The notes below the pieces were generated by a model, which worked only from the letters and a program-made list of their open reading frames with translations, was not told where the DNA came from and did no database searches. A stretch of DNA of 64,000 nt from positions 1,178,001 to 1,242,000 of the forward strand of contig NZ_NXNI01000001.1 in the NCBI RefSeq assembly GCF_002494345.1, in the 5' to 3' direction. Positions within the stretch are counted from its first letter, which is position 1. Every line of letters starts with the position of its first letter. Both the position numbers and the translations under genes were made by a program. Shown here one piece after another: positions 8,466 to 17,775 of the stretch. The DNA comes from Natrinema ejinorense (GTDB taxonomy: Archaea; Halobacteriota; Halobacteria; Halobacteriales; Natrialbaceae).

Positions 8466-9129
8466 CGTGGCGGGTGGCGAACTCCTCGGGACGATGGTGT
8501 TCGCCCTCGGCGTGGGCGTGGCGACGTTCTTCTCGCCGTGTGCGTACGCGCTGTTGCCCGGCTACGTCGGGTACTACGTCGCTGCGACGGGCGAAGAAAC
8601 GACGCCACCGCTCTCGGGGACCCTCGCACGCGGTCTCGCAGCGGCCGCTGGCGCGATGGCCGTCCTCGGCTCCCTGTCTCTCGCCGCAGTCGTCGCCGGC
8701 GAGACGGTCGGACGAGCGGTCCCACTGCTCGAGTACGGTGTCGGCGTCGCGTTGATCGTGCTCGGCCTGTGGGTACTGTACGGCGGGAGCGGTGCCGTCC
8801 ACGTGCTTCTGCCCGAGCGCCGATCGACCGTCCTGGGGTTCGGGCTCTTCGGCGCGATGTACGCCCTCGCGGCGACGGCCTGTGTCCTTCCGGTGTTCCT
8901 GGGGCTGGCGTTTCGCTCGCTTCCCATGCCGCCACTCGAGACGGTGCTGGTGCTTGGAACGTACGCCGTCGGGTTCGGCACGCTCATGGTCGCAGTCACG
9001 GTCGCGACGGCGTTCGGGTACGCTCTCGGGGCCGGTCGCATCGCCAACTACGTCGACCGGGTGATCCGCGTCGCGGGGGTCGTACTGGTGATCGCCGGCG
9101 TCGGCCAGCTCTACGTCGCCGCGGTCTAA
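8458..9129 (+). CDS. ccdA: CcdA-type thiol-disulfide membrane transporter
   Basis: A 223-residue protein with about six membrane helices. The redox pair is Cys28 (FFSPCAYALLPGYVGYY) and Cys142 (ATACVLPVFLGLAF), each in the proline-flanked context typical of CcdA/DsbD. It carries reducing equivalents from cytoplasmic thioredoxin to the outside partner encoded just upstream. The start is GTG 8458, overlapping the thioredoxin stop. CcdA, TlpA and SCO together make a CuA assembly kit. Confidence 0.9.
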   Translation: MSDVAGGELLGTMVFALGVGVATFFSPCAYALLPGYVGYYVAATGEETTPPLSGTLARGLAAAAGAMAVLGSLSLAAVVAGETVGRAVPLLEYGVGVALIVLGLWVLYGGSGAVHVLLPERRSTVLGFGLFGAMYALAATACVLPVFLGLAFRSLPMPPLETVLVLGTYAVGFGTLMVAVTVATAFGYALGAGRIANYVDRVIRVAGVVLVIAGVGQLYVAAV

Positions 9130-9318
9130 CGTCGGCCCGCTCACGCTCCCGTTTTCGCCCGGTCGTGACGACTAGTCCCGCTCCACCCGTGACTGCAGGC
9201 GTGGACCGCCACTAGCCGAGCCGCCATGGTCGAAGCGCCGTCGAATCCTCACTCTGAGGGAATATGTGCGGGACAATGGATATGCAAGTACCACGACGAC
9301 TCCCGGCTGAATAGAGCT

Positions 9319-9468
9319 ATGCCTTCGTCACACTCGCGTGAATCGGAACCGGTGATGCAACGACTCTACGATCGGATCTGGCTGCTCGCGGCAGCAGCGC
9401 TCGCGTTCTTCGCCGTCTCCTACGTCGCGTGGGGATGGATAGACGTGTTCTCGGTTCCCATGGGGTGA
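9319..9468 (+). CDS. Small single-TM subunit of the heme-copper complex (CbaD/subunit IIa-like)
   Basis: A 49-residue protein: a short polar N-terminus, then one helix (IWLLAAAALAFFAVSYVAWGW) and a short tail. It ends 4 bp before the CuA subunit gene. ba3-type oxidases carry a comparable one-helix subunit IIa that supplies the helix missing from subunit II. That function is inferred from size and position. The frame is open back to 9226 but the upstream part lacks conservation-like features; ATG 9319 is preferred. Confidence 0.65.
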   Translation: MPSSHSRESEPVMQRLYDRIWLLAAAALAFFAVSYVAWGWIDVFSVPMG

Positions 9469-9472
9469 TTCG

Positions 9473-10012
9473 ATGACGTCACCAATCAAACCACCTGACG
9501 GAAACTGGTGGAATCAACCGGTCAACAGACGGGAGTCGATCTGGCTGGGGCTCGGTGTCGGCTGGTCGCTCATCCTCTTCGGGTGGATGAGCGCCTGGAC
9601 GCGCGTCGGGGATCAGAACCCGATCGGCGAGACGTTCCGAATCGAGGGCGACGAGTACCGGGAAAAGATGAGCGACTACAAGGACCGGGCAACCGAGACC
9701 GACGACGGCCTCGTCCCGCCCGATCGAGACGTGTACCTGCAGGCGATGCGCTTCCAGTGGGACGGCGCACCGGTCGTGCTCGAGGCGGGAACGGAGTACG
9801 ACATCCACCTCAACTCCCTCGACGTCCAGCACGGCTTCTCCCTCCGACCGGAGGACGCGCTCAGCAAACAGATCAATCTGCAGGTGTTGCCGGGGTACGA
9901 GTGGGTCGTCCCCATGACCTTCGACGAGCCCGGCACCTACCACATCATCTGTAACGAGTTCTGTGGACAGGGCCACAGGAGCATGCACGGCACGATCGTC
10001 GTGGAGGAGTGA
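9473..10012 (+). CDS. CuA-containing subunit II of a ba3-like heme-copper enzyme
   Basis: A 179-residue protein with one N-terminal helix (about 24-42) and an external cupredoxin domain. All CuA ligands are present: His120 (VQHGF), Cys160, Glu162, Cys164, His168 and Met171 (CNEFCGQGHRSM). The single helix and short length match subunit II of B-family (ba3) enzymes. It accepts electrons from a cupredoxin or other donor and passes them to subunit I, which begins 6 bp after it. Confidence 0.92.
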   Translation: MTSPIKPPDGNWWNQPVNRRESIWLGLGVGWSLILFGWMSAWTRVGDQNPIGETFRIEGDEYREKMSDYKDRATETDDGLVPPDRDVYLQAMRFQWDGAPVVLEAGTEYDIHLNSLDVQHGFSLRPEDALSKQINLQVLPGYEWVVPMTFDEPGTYHIICNEFCGQGHRSMHGTIVVEE

Positions 10013-10017
10013 TATCG

Positions 10018-11763
10018 ATGACACACAAACTCGACGTTCTCGGTCTGTTCGACAACGAGTATCGCGACGACGGCTTCCGAACCTGTTCGGTTACGGGGCT
10101 CGAGGTCCACCGCACCATCGACAACTACGTCAAACTGTTCGGTCTCACGGCGGTCATCGCCCTGCTGTTCGGCGGTATCTTCGCCTTTACCGTCGCGATG
10201 ACCCGCTGGGAAGTTGTCGGGCTGCTCGAGCCTGCCGACTTCTACACGCACCTCAGCATGCACGCGTGGAACCTGCTGATCTTCTGGATGGTGTTCATGG
10301 AGATCGCCATCCTCTACGTCGGCGGCCCGATGGTGCTCGGCAGACGGCTCCCGATCACGATGGTCGCGAAGGCAGGATGGGCCGTCATGGTCGGGGGTGC
10401 CCTGCTGGTCAACTACGCCATCTGGACCACCGAACCACCCAACGAAGCACCGCTGTTGACCGCCTACGTCCCGATGCCCATCTCACCGTTGTTCTACGCA
10501 GGTGCGATAATCTTCATCCTGGGCACCGTCGTTGCGGCGTTGCCCTTTTTCGTGACGATGTGGTACGAGAAGCGCGAGAATCCGGGGAAGACGCTCCCGC
10601 TCGTCAGCTTCGCCGCGTTCGTCACGTCGATCATCGCCGTCGAGGCGCTGGTCGGCGGCCTGTTCGCGTTCGTTCCCACCCTGTTCTGGCGACTCGAGAT
10701 GATCGAGTGGTGGGACGCGGCCTGGTACCGCCAGATGTACTGGATCATCGGCCACGGGACCCAGCAGATCAACCTCGTGGCGATGATCGCGGTCTGGTAC
10801 TTCCTGACCCACGTCGTCGCCGGCGCGGAGGTCGTCAGCGAAAAGGTCTCACGGACCGCGTTTATCCTCTACCTGTTCTTCATCAACCTCGGGGCGGCAC
10901 ACCACCTGCTGTCCGACCCCGCGGTGTCGACCGGCTGGCGGCTCTGGAACACGTCCTACGCGTTCTACGGGGCGACGTTCGCGAGTCTGATCCACGCGTT
11001 CGCCATCCCGGCGGGGATCGAGGCCGGACGACGCAAGCGGGGGAAAGGCGGCGGCCTGTTCGGCTGGCTGACGTCCGCTCCCTGGTCGAACCCGGTGTTC
11101 TCCTCGACGATCTTCTCGATCATCCTGTTTGGCTTCCTCGGGGGGATCACGGGCGTCATGATGGGCCAACTCCAGCTCAACATGACCTGGCACAACACGT
11201 TCGCGACGGTCGGTCACTTCCACGCCACGGTCGTCCTCGGGACGACGGTCGCGTTCATGGGGCTGATCTTCTTCGTGATCCGGACGATGTTCATGCGCCA
11301 GTACATCTCCGAACGGCTCGCATCGATTCAGCCGTTCTTCTACTCGGCTGCGATGGGTGTGGCCGTCCTGATGATGATGTACGTCGGCATCCTCTATGGG
11401 GTTCCGCGCCGAACTGCGGAAGTCGTCGAGAACATTCCCGGGACGGAATTCAGCCTCTCGGCCGCATCGCCGCTGTTCGCGGTCTTCGGGATCTTCGCCC
11501 TGCTCGCCATCGCGGGCGGCGTCCTGTTCGTCGTCGTGGCGGTCGGGTCGCTGGTCTTCGGCGACCGCGTCGAGAACGGCGAGGAGAACGCGGATCTCGT
11601 CGCCGACGGCGGCCTCGGGATGGCACAGGATCCGGACGACCCGGTCCACGCCTATGAAATGCGGGGCACGTTCGTCCTCTGTCTGGTCTTCCTCGCGGCG
11701 TTCGTGATCACGTACCTGCTGAACTGGTATCTACTGACCCAACTCTGGTCGATCGGCGCCTGA
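10018..11763 (+). CDS. Heme-copper superfamily catalytic subunit; probable CuA-type nitric oxide reductase
   Basis: A 581-residue protein with 12 or more helices. Low-spin heme His82 (helix II) and His402, high-spin heme His400 (GHFHA), and CuB ligands His246, His295 and His296 (AAHHLL) are seen. The segment after the first CuB His reads GHGTQQINL. Oxygen reductases have HPxxY here, with Tyr at +4 cross-linked to His; this protein has Gln250, so the redox Tyr is missing. Loss of that Tyr is a mark of NO-reducing members, and Bacillus azotoformans CuA-NOR is a ba3 relative. Adjacent nirK, SCO and the NarO-like site agree. An ATG at 10018 is preferred to GTG 10009. NO specificity is inferred. 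Confidence 0.8.
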   Translation: MTHKLDVLGLFDNEYRDDGFRTCSVTGLEVHRTIDNYVKLFGLTAVIALLFGGIFAFTVAMTRWEVVGLLEPADFYTHLSMHAWNLLIFWMVFMEIAILYVGGPMVLGRRLPITMVAKAGWAVMVGGALLVNYAIWTTEPPNEAPLLTAYVPMPISPLFYAGAIIFILGTVVAALPFFVTMWYEKRENPGKTLPLVSFAAFVTSIIAVEALVGGLFAFVPTLFWRLEMIEWWDAAWYRQMYWIIGHGTQQINLVAMIAVWYFLTHVVAGAEVVSEKVSRTAFILYLFFINLGAAHHLLSDPAVSTGWRLWNTSYAFYGATFASLIHAFAIPAGIEAGRRKRGKGGGLFGWLTSAPWSNPVFSSTIFSIILFGFLGGITGVMMGQLQLNMTWHNTFATVGHFHATVVLGTTVAFMGLIFFVIRTMFMRQYISERLASIQPFFYSAAMGVAVLMMMYVGILYGVPRRTAEVVENIPGTEFSLSAASPLFAVFGIFALLAIAGGVLFVVVAVGSLVFGDRVENGEENADLVADGGLGMAQDPDDPVHAYEMRGTFVLCLVFLAAFVITYLLNWYLLTQLWSIGA

Positions 11764-11800
11764 TCGGCCGCCCGAACCGTTTCGATCGATTTCACCCATC

Positions 11801-12520
11801 ATGACACATTCCGAATCCGACGCGACCGCATCGCCACTTCAGTTCCTCAGGGGGGTCATCGGCCAGGCCTGGCGGGACCTCTTGAGCGTCTACTACGCGA
11901 ACACGCCGATCTGGCGGCTGTTCAAGAGCGTCGGTTTGCTCTTTTTCGGCTTCTTTTGCTGGTCGGCCTCGAGTCTCGTCCTCTCCTATGGCATCGAGTG
12001 GACGATCCTCCAGTACGTGAGGGCCTACGGGTTCGTACTCATCCTCTGGGGGCCGCTTACCCACGCCGTGATCGTCCCGCTCGTGATTCGCCTCCGACGG
12101 ACGGCCGAGCGACCGATCGTCCGAACGATCGCCCGGAACGGGTCGAAGATCAACCTCTCGATCTTCCTGACCATCGTCCTGATCCTGGGAACGGCACCCA
12201 TCTCGCCGATGTTGCTCGACTTTCAGGCGGCCCTCGAGACCGACTCGGGGGCGGACATCGACCCCGATCTCTCGTGTACACGGTCGGATGGCACCGTCTC
12301 CTGTTCGCTCTCCGATCCCTCCGGAATCGACAGCGTCGTGGTGACCAGCGGCAACCGCGAGATCGAACGCGTCGAGGAGCCCCCCTTCGAGTTCACGTTC
12401 CGTGAGAACGACCTCGAGGAGGTAGTCGGGCAGAAGGAATTCGTCGTCGAACTCCGCGACGAGGACGGCGAGACGCTCCGCCGATACCGGCGGTCCGTCT
12501 CGTCAGTCCCCGAGGCGTGA
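11801..12520 (+). CDS. Membrane protein with external Ig-like domain, NOR-operon associated
   Basis: A 239-residue protein not assigned to a known family. Three hydrophobic stretches (about 42-62, 72-98, 118-140) are followed by a C-terminal external domain of about 90 residues. That domain has two Cys (CTRSDGTVSC) and a beta-sandwich-like pattern (SVVVTSGNREIE, EFTFRENDLEE, EFVVELRDEDG). It follows the catalytic subunit by 37 bp on the same strand, so it is probably cotranscribed. An assembly or anchoring role for the NO-reductase complex is a guess from position. Confidence 0.7.
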   Translation: MTHSESDATASPLQFLRGVIGQAWRDLLSVYYANTPIWRLFKSVGLLFFGFFCWSASSLVLSYGIEWTILQYVRAYGFVLILWGPLTHAVIVPLVIRLRRTAERPIVRTIARNGSKINLSIFLTIVLILGTAPISPMLLDFQAALETDSGADIDPDLSCTRSDGTVSCSLSDPSGIDSVVVTSGNREIERVEEPPFEFTFRENDLEEVVGQKEFVVELRDEDGETLRRYRRSVSSVPEA

Positions 12521-12626
12521 CGCCACGGCTGACCGTCAAAGGGGACTCTCCGTGCCCGTTCGCTTGCGACGGTGTACCGACGAAGGGGTGTCGAGCGCAG
12601 GTCCGCGGCTGTCAGGAGGCAGGGGC

Positions 12627-13313
12627 TCATTCGAAGGTCGCAACGAGGTCGCCGTCCGCGAGCGGATCGGGTGCTCGAGATCGCCACTCGTCGGACTCGA
12701 GCGTGGCTGCCTCGTCGAACTCGACCCTGGCCGCGCCGGTCTCGTCGACCGCGTACACGACGCCGCTGGGTGCAACGTCGGCGACCGAAACGCTGCCGTC
12801 CTCGTGGAGCATCGATCCGATTGCGTCCGTTCGGAGGAGGAAGACGACCGTCGGGTCTTCGCCCCACGTCTCGCTCTCCCGCACGTCGTAGTGGATGTCG
12901 AGGACGTGGGGTGGCCCCTGCCTGCCACAGAGCAGGTCGTGTGTCACGTAGCCGTGCTCGAACTCGTCGACGAAGTCGACGATCCCGTCGGTCGTATACG
13001 CCGACGGTGCGTCGGGGTACGGAACCGTCGCCGCGGTCTCGTATTCGCGGGTCTCACCGCCCTCGTCCTCGACTTCGATGCGCTTCGAGTCCCGCGTACA
13101 CTCCGGTCGACTCGGCTCGCCGTCGAACTGACTTCGAACCGATCCGGTCGGTGTCTTTCCGTCGGACTGGGTCGGTTCGTCGTCGTCGGTTCGCTCGTCG
13201 CTGGACTGGGTCGGTTCGTCGTCGCTTCGCTCGTTGTCGCTGCCGGCATCGAGACAGCCGGCGAGCGCTCCCGATACCGCTCCGAGCGCCGTCAGCATCG
13301 AGCGCCGTTTCAT
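12627..13313 (-). CDS. Hypothetical Tat/lipoprotein
   Basis: A 228-residue lipoprotein with N-terminus MKRRSMLTALGAVSGALAGC; lipobox Cys20. The linker after it is acidic and contains a small tandem repeat (DDEPTQSSDER then DDEPTQS), visible in the DNA as two copies of a roughly 20 bp GACTGGGTCGGTTCGTCGTC unit. The folded part (about 75-228) has two Cys and no family I recognise. It stands convergent to the NO-reductase operon, downstream of the Cu-ATPase gene, with its own TATA element. Function unknown. Confidence 0.75.
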   Translation of the reverse strand: MKRRSMLTALGAVSGALAGCLDAGSDNERSDDEPTQSSDERTDDDEPTQSDGKTPTGSVRSQFDGEPSRPECTRDSKRIEVEDEGGETREYETAATVPYPDAPSAYTTDGIVDFVDEFEHGYVTHDLLCGRQGPPHVLDIHYDVRESETWGEDPTVVFLLRTDAIGSMLHEDGSVSVADVAPSGVVYAVDETGAARVEFDEAATLESDEWRSRAPDPLADGDLVATFE

Positions 13314-13338
13314 CGACTGAGACGTTGTGGCGCGGATC

Positions 13339-13344
13339 GTATAA
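13339..13344 (-). promoter_or_regulatory. TATA-like element of the lipoprotein gene
   Basis: TTATAC on the minus strand, 26 nt before the ATG at 13313, within TGTTATACGATCC. The spacing implies a leaderless transcript. Confidence 0.5.
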
Positions 13345-13483
13345 CAGTGGCTCGAGGTAAAACGGGAATTTTAGCTACTCGCGAGAGCCGTCCGAGTGGC
13401 TCTCGGAGTCGGCCATCGTCTCGTGCGCGATCGGGCCGCGTTCGATCGAGCGGAGGTCACGCCGTGACGGTTCCCCGACGACG

Positions 13484-15988
13484 TCATCGGTCGTCCTCGA
13501 GTACCGACCGTGAGGAGTTGACGACGACGATGGCGCTACTCGTTGCCATCGCAACGGCCGCGAAAAGCGGGTTGATCAGTCCCATCGCGGCCAGCGGAAT
13601 CGCGACGGCGTTGTACAGCAGCGCCCAGCAGACGTTCTCGCGGATCCGCCGCCGGGTCGCACTCGCGAGGGCGAACACCGACCGAACGTCCCGGAGGTCA
13701 CTCGAGGTGACGACCGCGTCGGCGGCGTCGGTCGCACGGGCCGTCCCGTTGCCGAGCGCGATTCCGACGTCCGCCGCTGCCAGCGCCGGGGCGTCGTTCG
13801 TCCCGTCGCCGACCATCGCCGTCACTCCCTCGCGGGAGAGTCGTCGGACCGTCTCGACCTTCCCGTCGGGTGGGACGCCCGCGAAGACCCGGTCGACCGC
13901 GGGGTGGTCGCGAACGGTCGCCGTCGCGGCCTCGTCGTCGCCCGTCAGCACGACCACCGTTCGGTCGGTAAACGACTCGAGAACCGGCTGCCAGGCCGCT
14001 CGCGTTCGATCGCCGACGACGGCGACCGCTCTCGCTCGCCCGCCGTAGCCGATGACCGTCGGGAGCCGTCCCGTCTCTCGTGCGTCGTCGATCGCCGCCT
14101 CGAGTTCGGCCGGTATCGGACCGACCAGCCGCTCGACCAGCGCCGGCGTTCCGACGACGACCCGGCCGTCGTCTTCGGGTGCGGCACCGGGATCGGAGCC
14201 GGCACTTGGCAGCGTCGTTCCATCGACCGTCGCACTGACGCCCTCGCCGGGATGGCGCTCGAAGTCGGTGACCGCGAGTGCTCGCTCGTCGGGGGAATCG
14301 TCGCCGGCAGCGACGGAGCCGAGGGTGCCGCCGTCGGGAGCGACGCCTGGGCCGCCCGTCCCGTCGGCTGTCCGCCCCGCCCGCTGGGCGTCCCCGGCGG
14401 CCACGATGGCGTCGGCGACGGGGTGTTCCGACCGTCGCTCGACGGCTGCGGCGGGACCGATCGCATCCGTCTCCCCGTGGATCTCGAGCACCGTCATCTC
14501 GCCGGTCGTCAGCGTGCCGGTCTTGTCGAAGACGACGGTCTCGACGGCCGGAGCCGACTCGAACAGGGTCGCGTTCGCGACGACGATCCCGCGCTCCAAG
14601 GCGTCACGGAGCCCGGAGGCGACCGCCAGCGGGGTCGCAAGCCCCATCGCGCAGGGACAGGAGACGACGAGTACCGTCAGCCCCGTGAGCACCGCTTCCC
14701 CGACCGCGGTTCCCGTCGCGAGCCGCCAGGCCGTCACGCCGATCGCGAGGGTCAACACGAAGGGGACGAAGACCGTCGCGAGCCTGTCTGCCAGCCGCTG
14801 GACCCCCGGCGTCGAACTCTGGATCTCCCACATGAGCGTCGCGATGCGATCGAGCGTGCTCTCGGCGTCCTCGCCGACCTCGAGGACGAGCGCGCTGTCG
14901 GTCACGATCGTGCCGCCGACGACCCGCTCCCCCGGTCGCTTCGTGACCGGGAGCGACTCGCCGGTGAGGAGGGATTCGTCGACGGCCGCCGTCCCCTCGA
15001 GGACCGTCCCGTCGACGGGAATCCGCTCGCCGGGTTTGACGAGGAGTTCGTCGCCCGCTGCGAGCCGATCGACGGGGACCGTCTCGGTACCGTCGGCGGT
15101 TCGACGGGTCGCGTCGCGGACCCGCGTGGCCGTCACGTCCGCGAGCAGGTCGGTCGCTCGACGCTTGATCCGTCGCTCGTAGTAGCTCCCGAGCGTGACG
15201 ACCATGATCACGGCGATGGTCACGTCGTAGTAGAGGTGCGTGCTCCCCATGATCAGCGCGACCGTGCTGTACGCGTACGCCGAGACGGCCGCGATCGCGA
15301 TCAGCAGATCCATGTTCGGCTGCCGGACCCGCAGGCTGACGTACGCGCCGCGCAAGACGGGATGCCCGGTGTAGAACAACACGCCGCCGGTCAACAGCCC
15401 GATCATCGTGAGCGGGAGGTAGATCCCCACGGGCGAGGTCGCGTCGACCGAGAGGATGCCCGTCTCGATCCCCACGTAGCTCGGATAGAGGTAGAACAGG
15501 TACCACGGCATGACGAGCATCGCCAGGAACCCGCCGACGAGCAGCCGCTGGACGAGTTCCACGTCGGCTCGAACGTCCCCCTCGTCGTCACGAAATCGCG
15601 CCTCGTAGCCGTAGCCCGAAAGCGTCTCTGGGAGGTCGCCCTCGTCCAGCAGTTCGGGATCGTAGACGACGCGGGCGGTGTCGGTCGCGTAGCTCGCCTC
15701 GACCGCCAGAATCCCCCGTTCGCGCTCGCCAAGCAGGGAGACGAACCCCTCGCAGGTCGAACAGTGCATGCCGTCGATCGCGAGGAACGTCTCCGTGGCA
15801 TCGTCGGGAATCGTCCGCTCGACGGTGCCCTCCGCCCGGTCGACGACGCGGTCCCGATCGACGTCCTCGACAGTCTCCAGCGTCCCGCTCACCTCGAGAC
15901 AGCCCTGACAGCAGAACTGCCCCTCGACGTCTCCCGCCGTCACCGGTGGCTCCGGCGTCGGGAGGCCACACAGCGAGCACGAACTCAT
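13484..15988 (-). CDS. Copper-transporting P1B-type ATPase, FixI/CcoI-like
   Basis: An 834-residue metal pump. The N-terminus has a Cys-rich zinc-finger-like domain (CSLC at 4-7, CCQGC at 26-30), as in FixI/CcoI pumps that supply copper for heme-copper enzymes. A heavy-metal domain follows with GMHCSTC (Cys76, Cys79). Transmembrane CPC is at 444-446, the TGES actuator motif is at about 330, and the phosphorylation site DKTGT begins at Asp488. [10 protein letters not shown] is near the C-terminus. An acidic, low-complexity insertion sits in the nucleotide domain (about 550-620). Close linkage to NirK and CuA genes suggests delivery of Cu to exported cuproenzymes rather than detoxification; that is inference. 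Confidence 0.92.
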   Translation of the reverse strand: MSSCSLCGLPTPEPPVTAGDVEGQFCCQGCLEVSGTLETVEDVDRDRVVDRAEGTVERTIPDDATETFLAIDGMHCSTCEGFVSLLGERERGILAVEASYATDTARVVYDPELLDEGDLPETLSGYGYEARFRDDEGDVRADVELVQRLLVGGFLAMLVMPWYLFYLYPSYVGIETGILSVDATSPVGIYLPLTMIGLLTGGVLFYTGHPVLRGAYVSLRVRQPNMDLLIAIAAVSAYAYSTVALIMGSTHLYYDVTIAVIMVVTLGSYYERRIKRRATDLLADVTATRVRDATRRTADGTETVPVDRLAAGDELLVKPGERIPVDGTVLEGTAAVDESLLTGESLPVTKRPGERVVGGTIVTDSALVLEVGEDAESTLDRIATLMWEIQSSTPGVQRLADRLATVFVPFVLTLAIGVTAWRLATGTAVGEAVLTGLTVLVVSCPCAMGLATPLAVASGLRDALERGIVVANATLFESAPAVETVVFDKTGTLTTGEMTVLEIHGETDAIGPAAAVERRSEHPVADAIVAAGDAQRAGRTADGTGGPGVAPDGGTLGSVAAGDDSPDERALAVTDFERHPGEGVSATVDGTTLPSAGSDPGAAPEDDGRVVVGTPALVERLVGPIPAELEAAIDDARETGRLPTVIGYGGRARAVAVVGDRTRAAWQPVLESFTDRTVVVLTGDDEAATATVRDHPAVDRVFAGVPPDGKVETVRRLSREGVTAMVGDGTNDAPALAAADVGIALGNGTARATDAADAVVTSSDLRDVRSVFALASATRRRIRENVCWALLYNAVAIPLAAMGLINPLFAAVAMATSSAIVVVNSSRSVLEDDR

Positions 15989-16076
15989 CTCGTGGTCGAT
16001 ACTCGCGGACGCCGGGTAGCCATGGTGCCGAATACGTTCGTCCGCTCGCTCACCGCACCGCCCTCGGTCGCCGCAC

Positions 16077-16202
16077 TCAGGTCCAGACTCGAAGGCAATC
16101 GGTCGAACAGAAGTGCAGTTCGACGCGATCCGTTCGATCCGGTTCGACGTGGGTCGTCAACGTGTATGCGACCTCGTCGGCATCGCAGTTATCGCAGTGC
16201 AT
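16077..16202 (-). CDS. 41-residue treble-clef/TRASH-like zinc finger protein
   Basis: A small intact frame with four metal-binding Cys: MHCDNCDA (Cys3, Cys6) and [11 protein letters not shown] (Cys32, Cys36). A CxxC at the N-terminus and FCSxxC at the C-terminus is the pattern of TRASH/MYM-like fingers, which often bind copper or zinc near metal-pump genes. Similar short fingers are common in haloarchaea. It lies 88 bp upstream of the Cu-ATPase on the same strand. A metal-sensing or chaperone role is inferred from context. Confidence 0.65.
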   Translation of the reverse strand: MHCDNCDADEVAYTLTTHVEPDRTDRVELHFCSTDCLRVWT

Positions 16203-16318
16203 ACTGGCCCGCTCGACGTGGGTACCCTTCAGTATGAATCGATTACGACCGTCGTGGGACGGTGCTCACGGCCGTCGCGAGGCCGTAATTTCGTATTAAC
16301 GGTGTCTTCGAGCCGGTT

Positions 16319-17299
16319 TCAGGCCGCTGCTCCCTCCTCGTCGGCCTCGAGCAACTCGTGGTAGCGGTTGCGGATCGTCACTTCGGAGATGTTGGCGACG
16401 TCGCTGACGTCGTTTTGCGTGACCTGCTCGTCGGTCAGGAGCGCGGCGGCGTACACCGCGGCGGCGGCGAGGCCGACCGGCGACTTGCCGCTGTGGATCC
16501 CCGTCTCTTTGGCCGTCGCCAGTAGCCCGCGAGCGCGGTGTTCGGTCTCGTCGGCGAGGTCGAGATCGCTGGCGAACCGGGGGACGTAGCTCTCGGGATC
16601 GGCCGGCTGGATCTCGAGGCCGAGTTCGCGGACGACGTAGCGATAGGTGCGGGCGATCTCGTCTTTCTCGACGCGTGAAACGGCCGCGATTTCGTCCAGG
16701 CTCCGGGGTGTACCGGCCTGACGGGCGGCGGCGTACAGCGAGGCCGTCGCGACGCCTTCGATCGAACGGCCCGGCAGCAGGTCGTCCTCGAGCGCGCGGC
16801 GGTAGATGACGCTTGCAGTTTCCCGAACGGTGTCGGGGAGTCCGAGTGCGGAGGCCATCCGATCGATCTCGCCGAGCGCCTGCTTGAGGTTCCGTTCCCT
16901 GGCGTTGCGGGTCCGGAACCGTTCGTTCCAGGTTCGCAGGCGCTGCATCTTCTCGCGCTGGCGGGAACTCAGGGACTTTCCGTAGGCATCTTTGTCCTGC
17001 CAGCCGATGTTCGTCGAGAGCCCCTGATCGTGCATCATGTTGGTCGTCGGCGCGCCGACGCGGGATTTCTCGTCCTTTTCAGCGGCGTCGAACGCTCGCC
17101 ACTCGGGGCCCCGATCGATCTCGTCCGCGTCGACCACCAGGCCACAGTCCGTACAGACCGTCTCGGCGTGTTCGTCGTCGGCGACCAGTCGACCGCCACA
17201 CTCCGGGCACCGCTCTCGCTGGCGGGTGGATTCGGCGGCCGCGTCGCTCTCGGCTCGGTCTCGCTCGTCAGTCCGCGTTCGAATGGGTGAGTCAGTCAT
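16319..17299 (-). CDS. tfb: Transcription initiation factor IIB (TFB)
   Basis: A 326-residue TFB, one of several paralogues usual in haloarchaea. The Zn ribbon uses Cys31, Cys34, Cys49 and Cys52. The B-reader/linker (GPEWRAFDAAEKDEKSRVG) is followed by NMMHDQGLSTNIGW, then two cyclin repeats (about 125-210 and 225-310). The second ends with the helix-turn-helix NISEVTIRNRYHELL that reads the BRE element. It bridges TBP-bound promoter DNA and RNA polymerase. Divergent from gatC; a TTTAAG-type TATA element lies about 65 nt upstream. Confidence 0.96.
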   Translation of the reverse strand: MTDSPIRTRTDERDRAESDAAAESTRQRERCPECGGRLVADDEHAETVCTDCGLVVDADEIDRGPEWRAFDAAEKDEKSRVGAPTTNMMHDQGLSTNIGWQDKDAYGKSLSSRQREKMQRLRTWNERFRTRNARERNLKQALGEIDRMASALGLPDTVRETASVIYRRALEDDLLPGRSIEGVATASLYAAARQAGTPRSLDEIAAVSRVEKDEIARTYRYVVRELGLEIQPADPESYVPRFASDLDLADETEHRARGLLATAKETGIHSGKSPVGLAAAAVYAAALLTDEQVTQNDVSDVANISEVTIRNRYHELLEADEEGAAA

Positions 17300-17494
17300 T
17301 ATCGCCGTCTCGGGAACCGATCGCTGGAAAACGTTCTCTGGACTATCTTAACGGATCGCTGTCACTTAAACGCTTGGGTCGACGACAGCGGGGGGACGAC
17401 CGACCCCTCGCGAACGAACCCAGAGACGCCAGCGACCGCCGACCGTGGCGGCGGTATCGAAACCCTTACTCTCCGGAGGCCGGTGCGAACACGT

Positions 17495-17773
17495 ATGAGC
17501 GACGACGCCGTCAGTCCCGAGGAAGTCCGCCACGTTGCGGAGCTGGCTCGTGTCGACCTCGACGACGACGAGGTCGACCGGTTTACCGGGCAATTCGCGG
17601 ACATCCTCGAGTACTTCGAGACCTTAGACGAGGTGCCGGAAGTCGACCGTGACGCCGATCTCGCGAACGTGATGCGACCGGACGAGGAACGCACTTCCCT
17701 CGAGAGCGAGGCCGCACTCGGAAACGCGCCGGAAACCGAGGACGGCTACTTCAAAGGCCCCAACGTCTCGTGA
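17495..17773 (+). CDS. gatC: Asp-tRNA(Asn)/Glu-tRNA(Gln) amidotransferase subunit C
   Basis: A 92-residue GatC that wraps around and stabilises GatA in the tRNA-dependent amidotransferase. Typical elements are VSPEEVRHVAELARVDL, a helix reading FTGQFADILEYFETLDEVPEV, and the C-terminal strand MRPDEER...DGYFKGPNV. A GC-rich promoter with CCTTAC sits about 30 nt upstream of ATG 17495. gatA follows after 2 bp; gatB is not in the window. Confidence 0.95.
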   Translation: MSDDAVSPEEVRHVAELARVDLDDDEVDRFTGQFADILEYFETLDEVPEVDRDADLANVMRPDEERTSLESEAALGNAPETEDGYFKGPNVS

Positions 17774-17775
17774 TC

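Noticed and set aside
10018-11763. Ordinary oxygen-reducing ba3 cytochrome oxidase
   Set aside because: The Tyr of the HPxxY motif is replaced by Gln and context is denitrification; kept as an alternative only.
13375-13480. Short coding-like run (RRDLRSIERGPIAHETMADSE) after the Cu-ATPase
   Set aside because: No start codon before it and no conserved motif; it may be a remnant but support is too weak.
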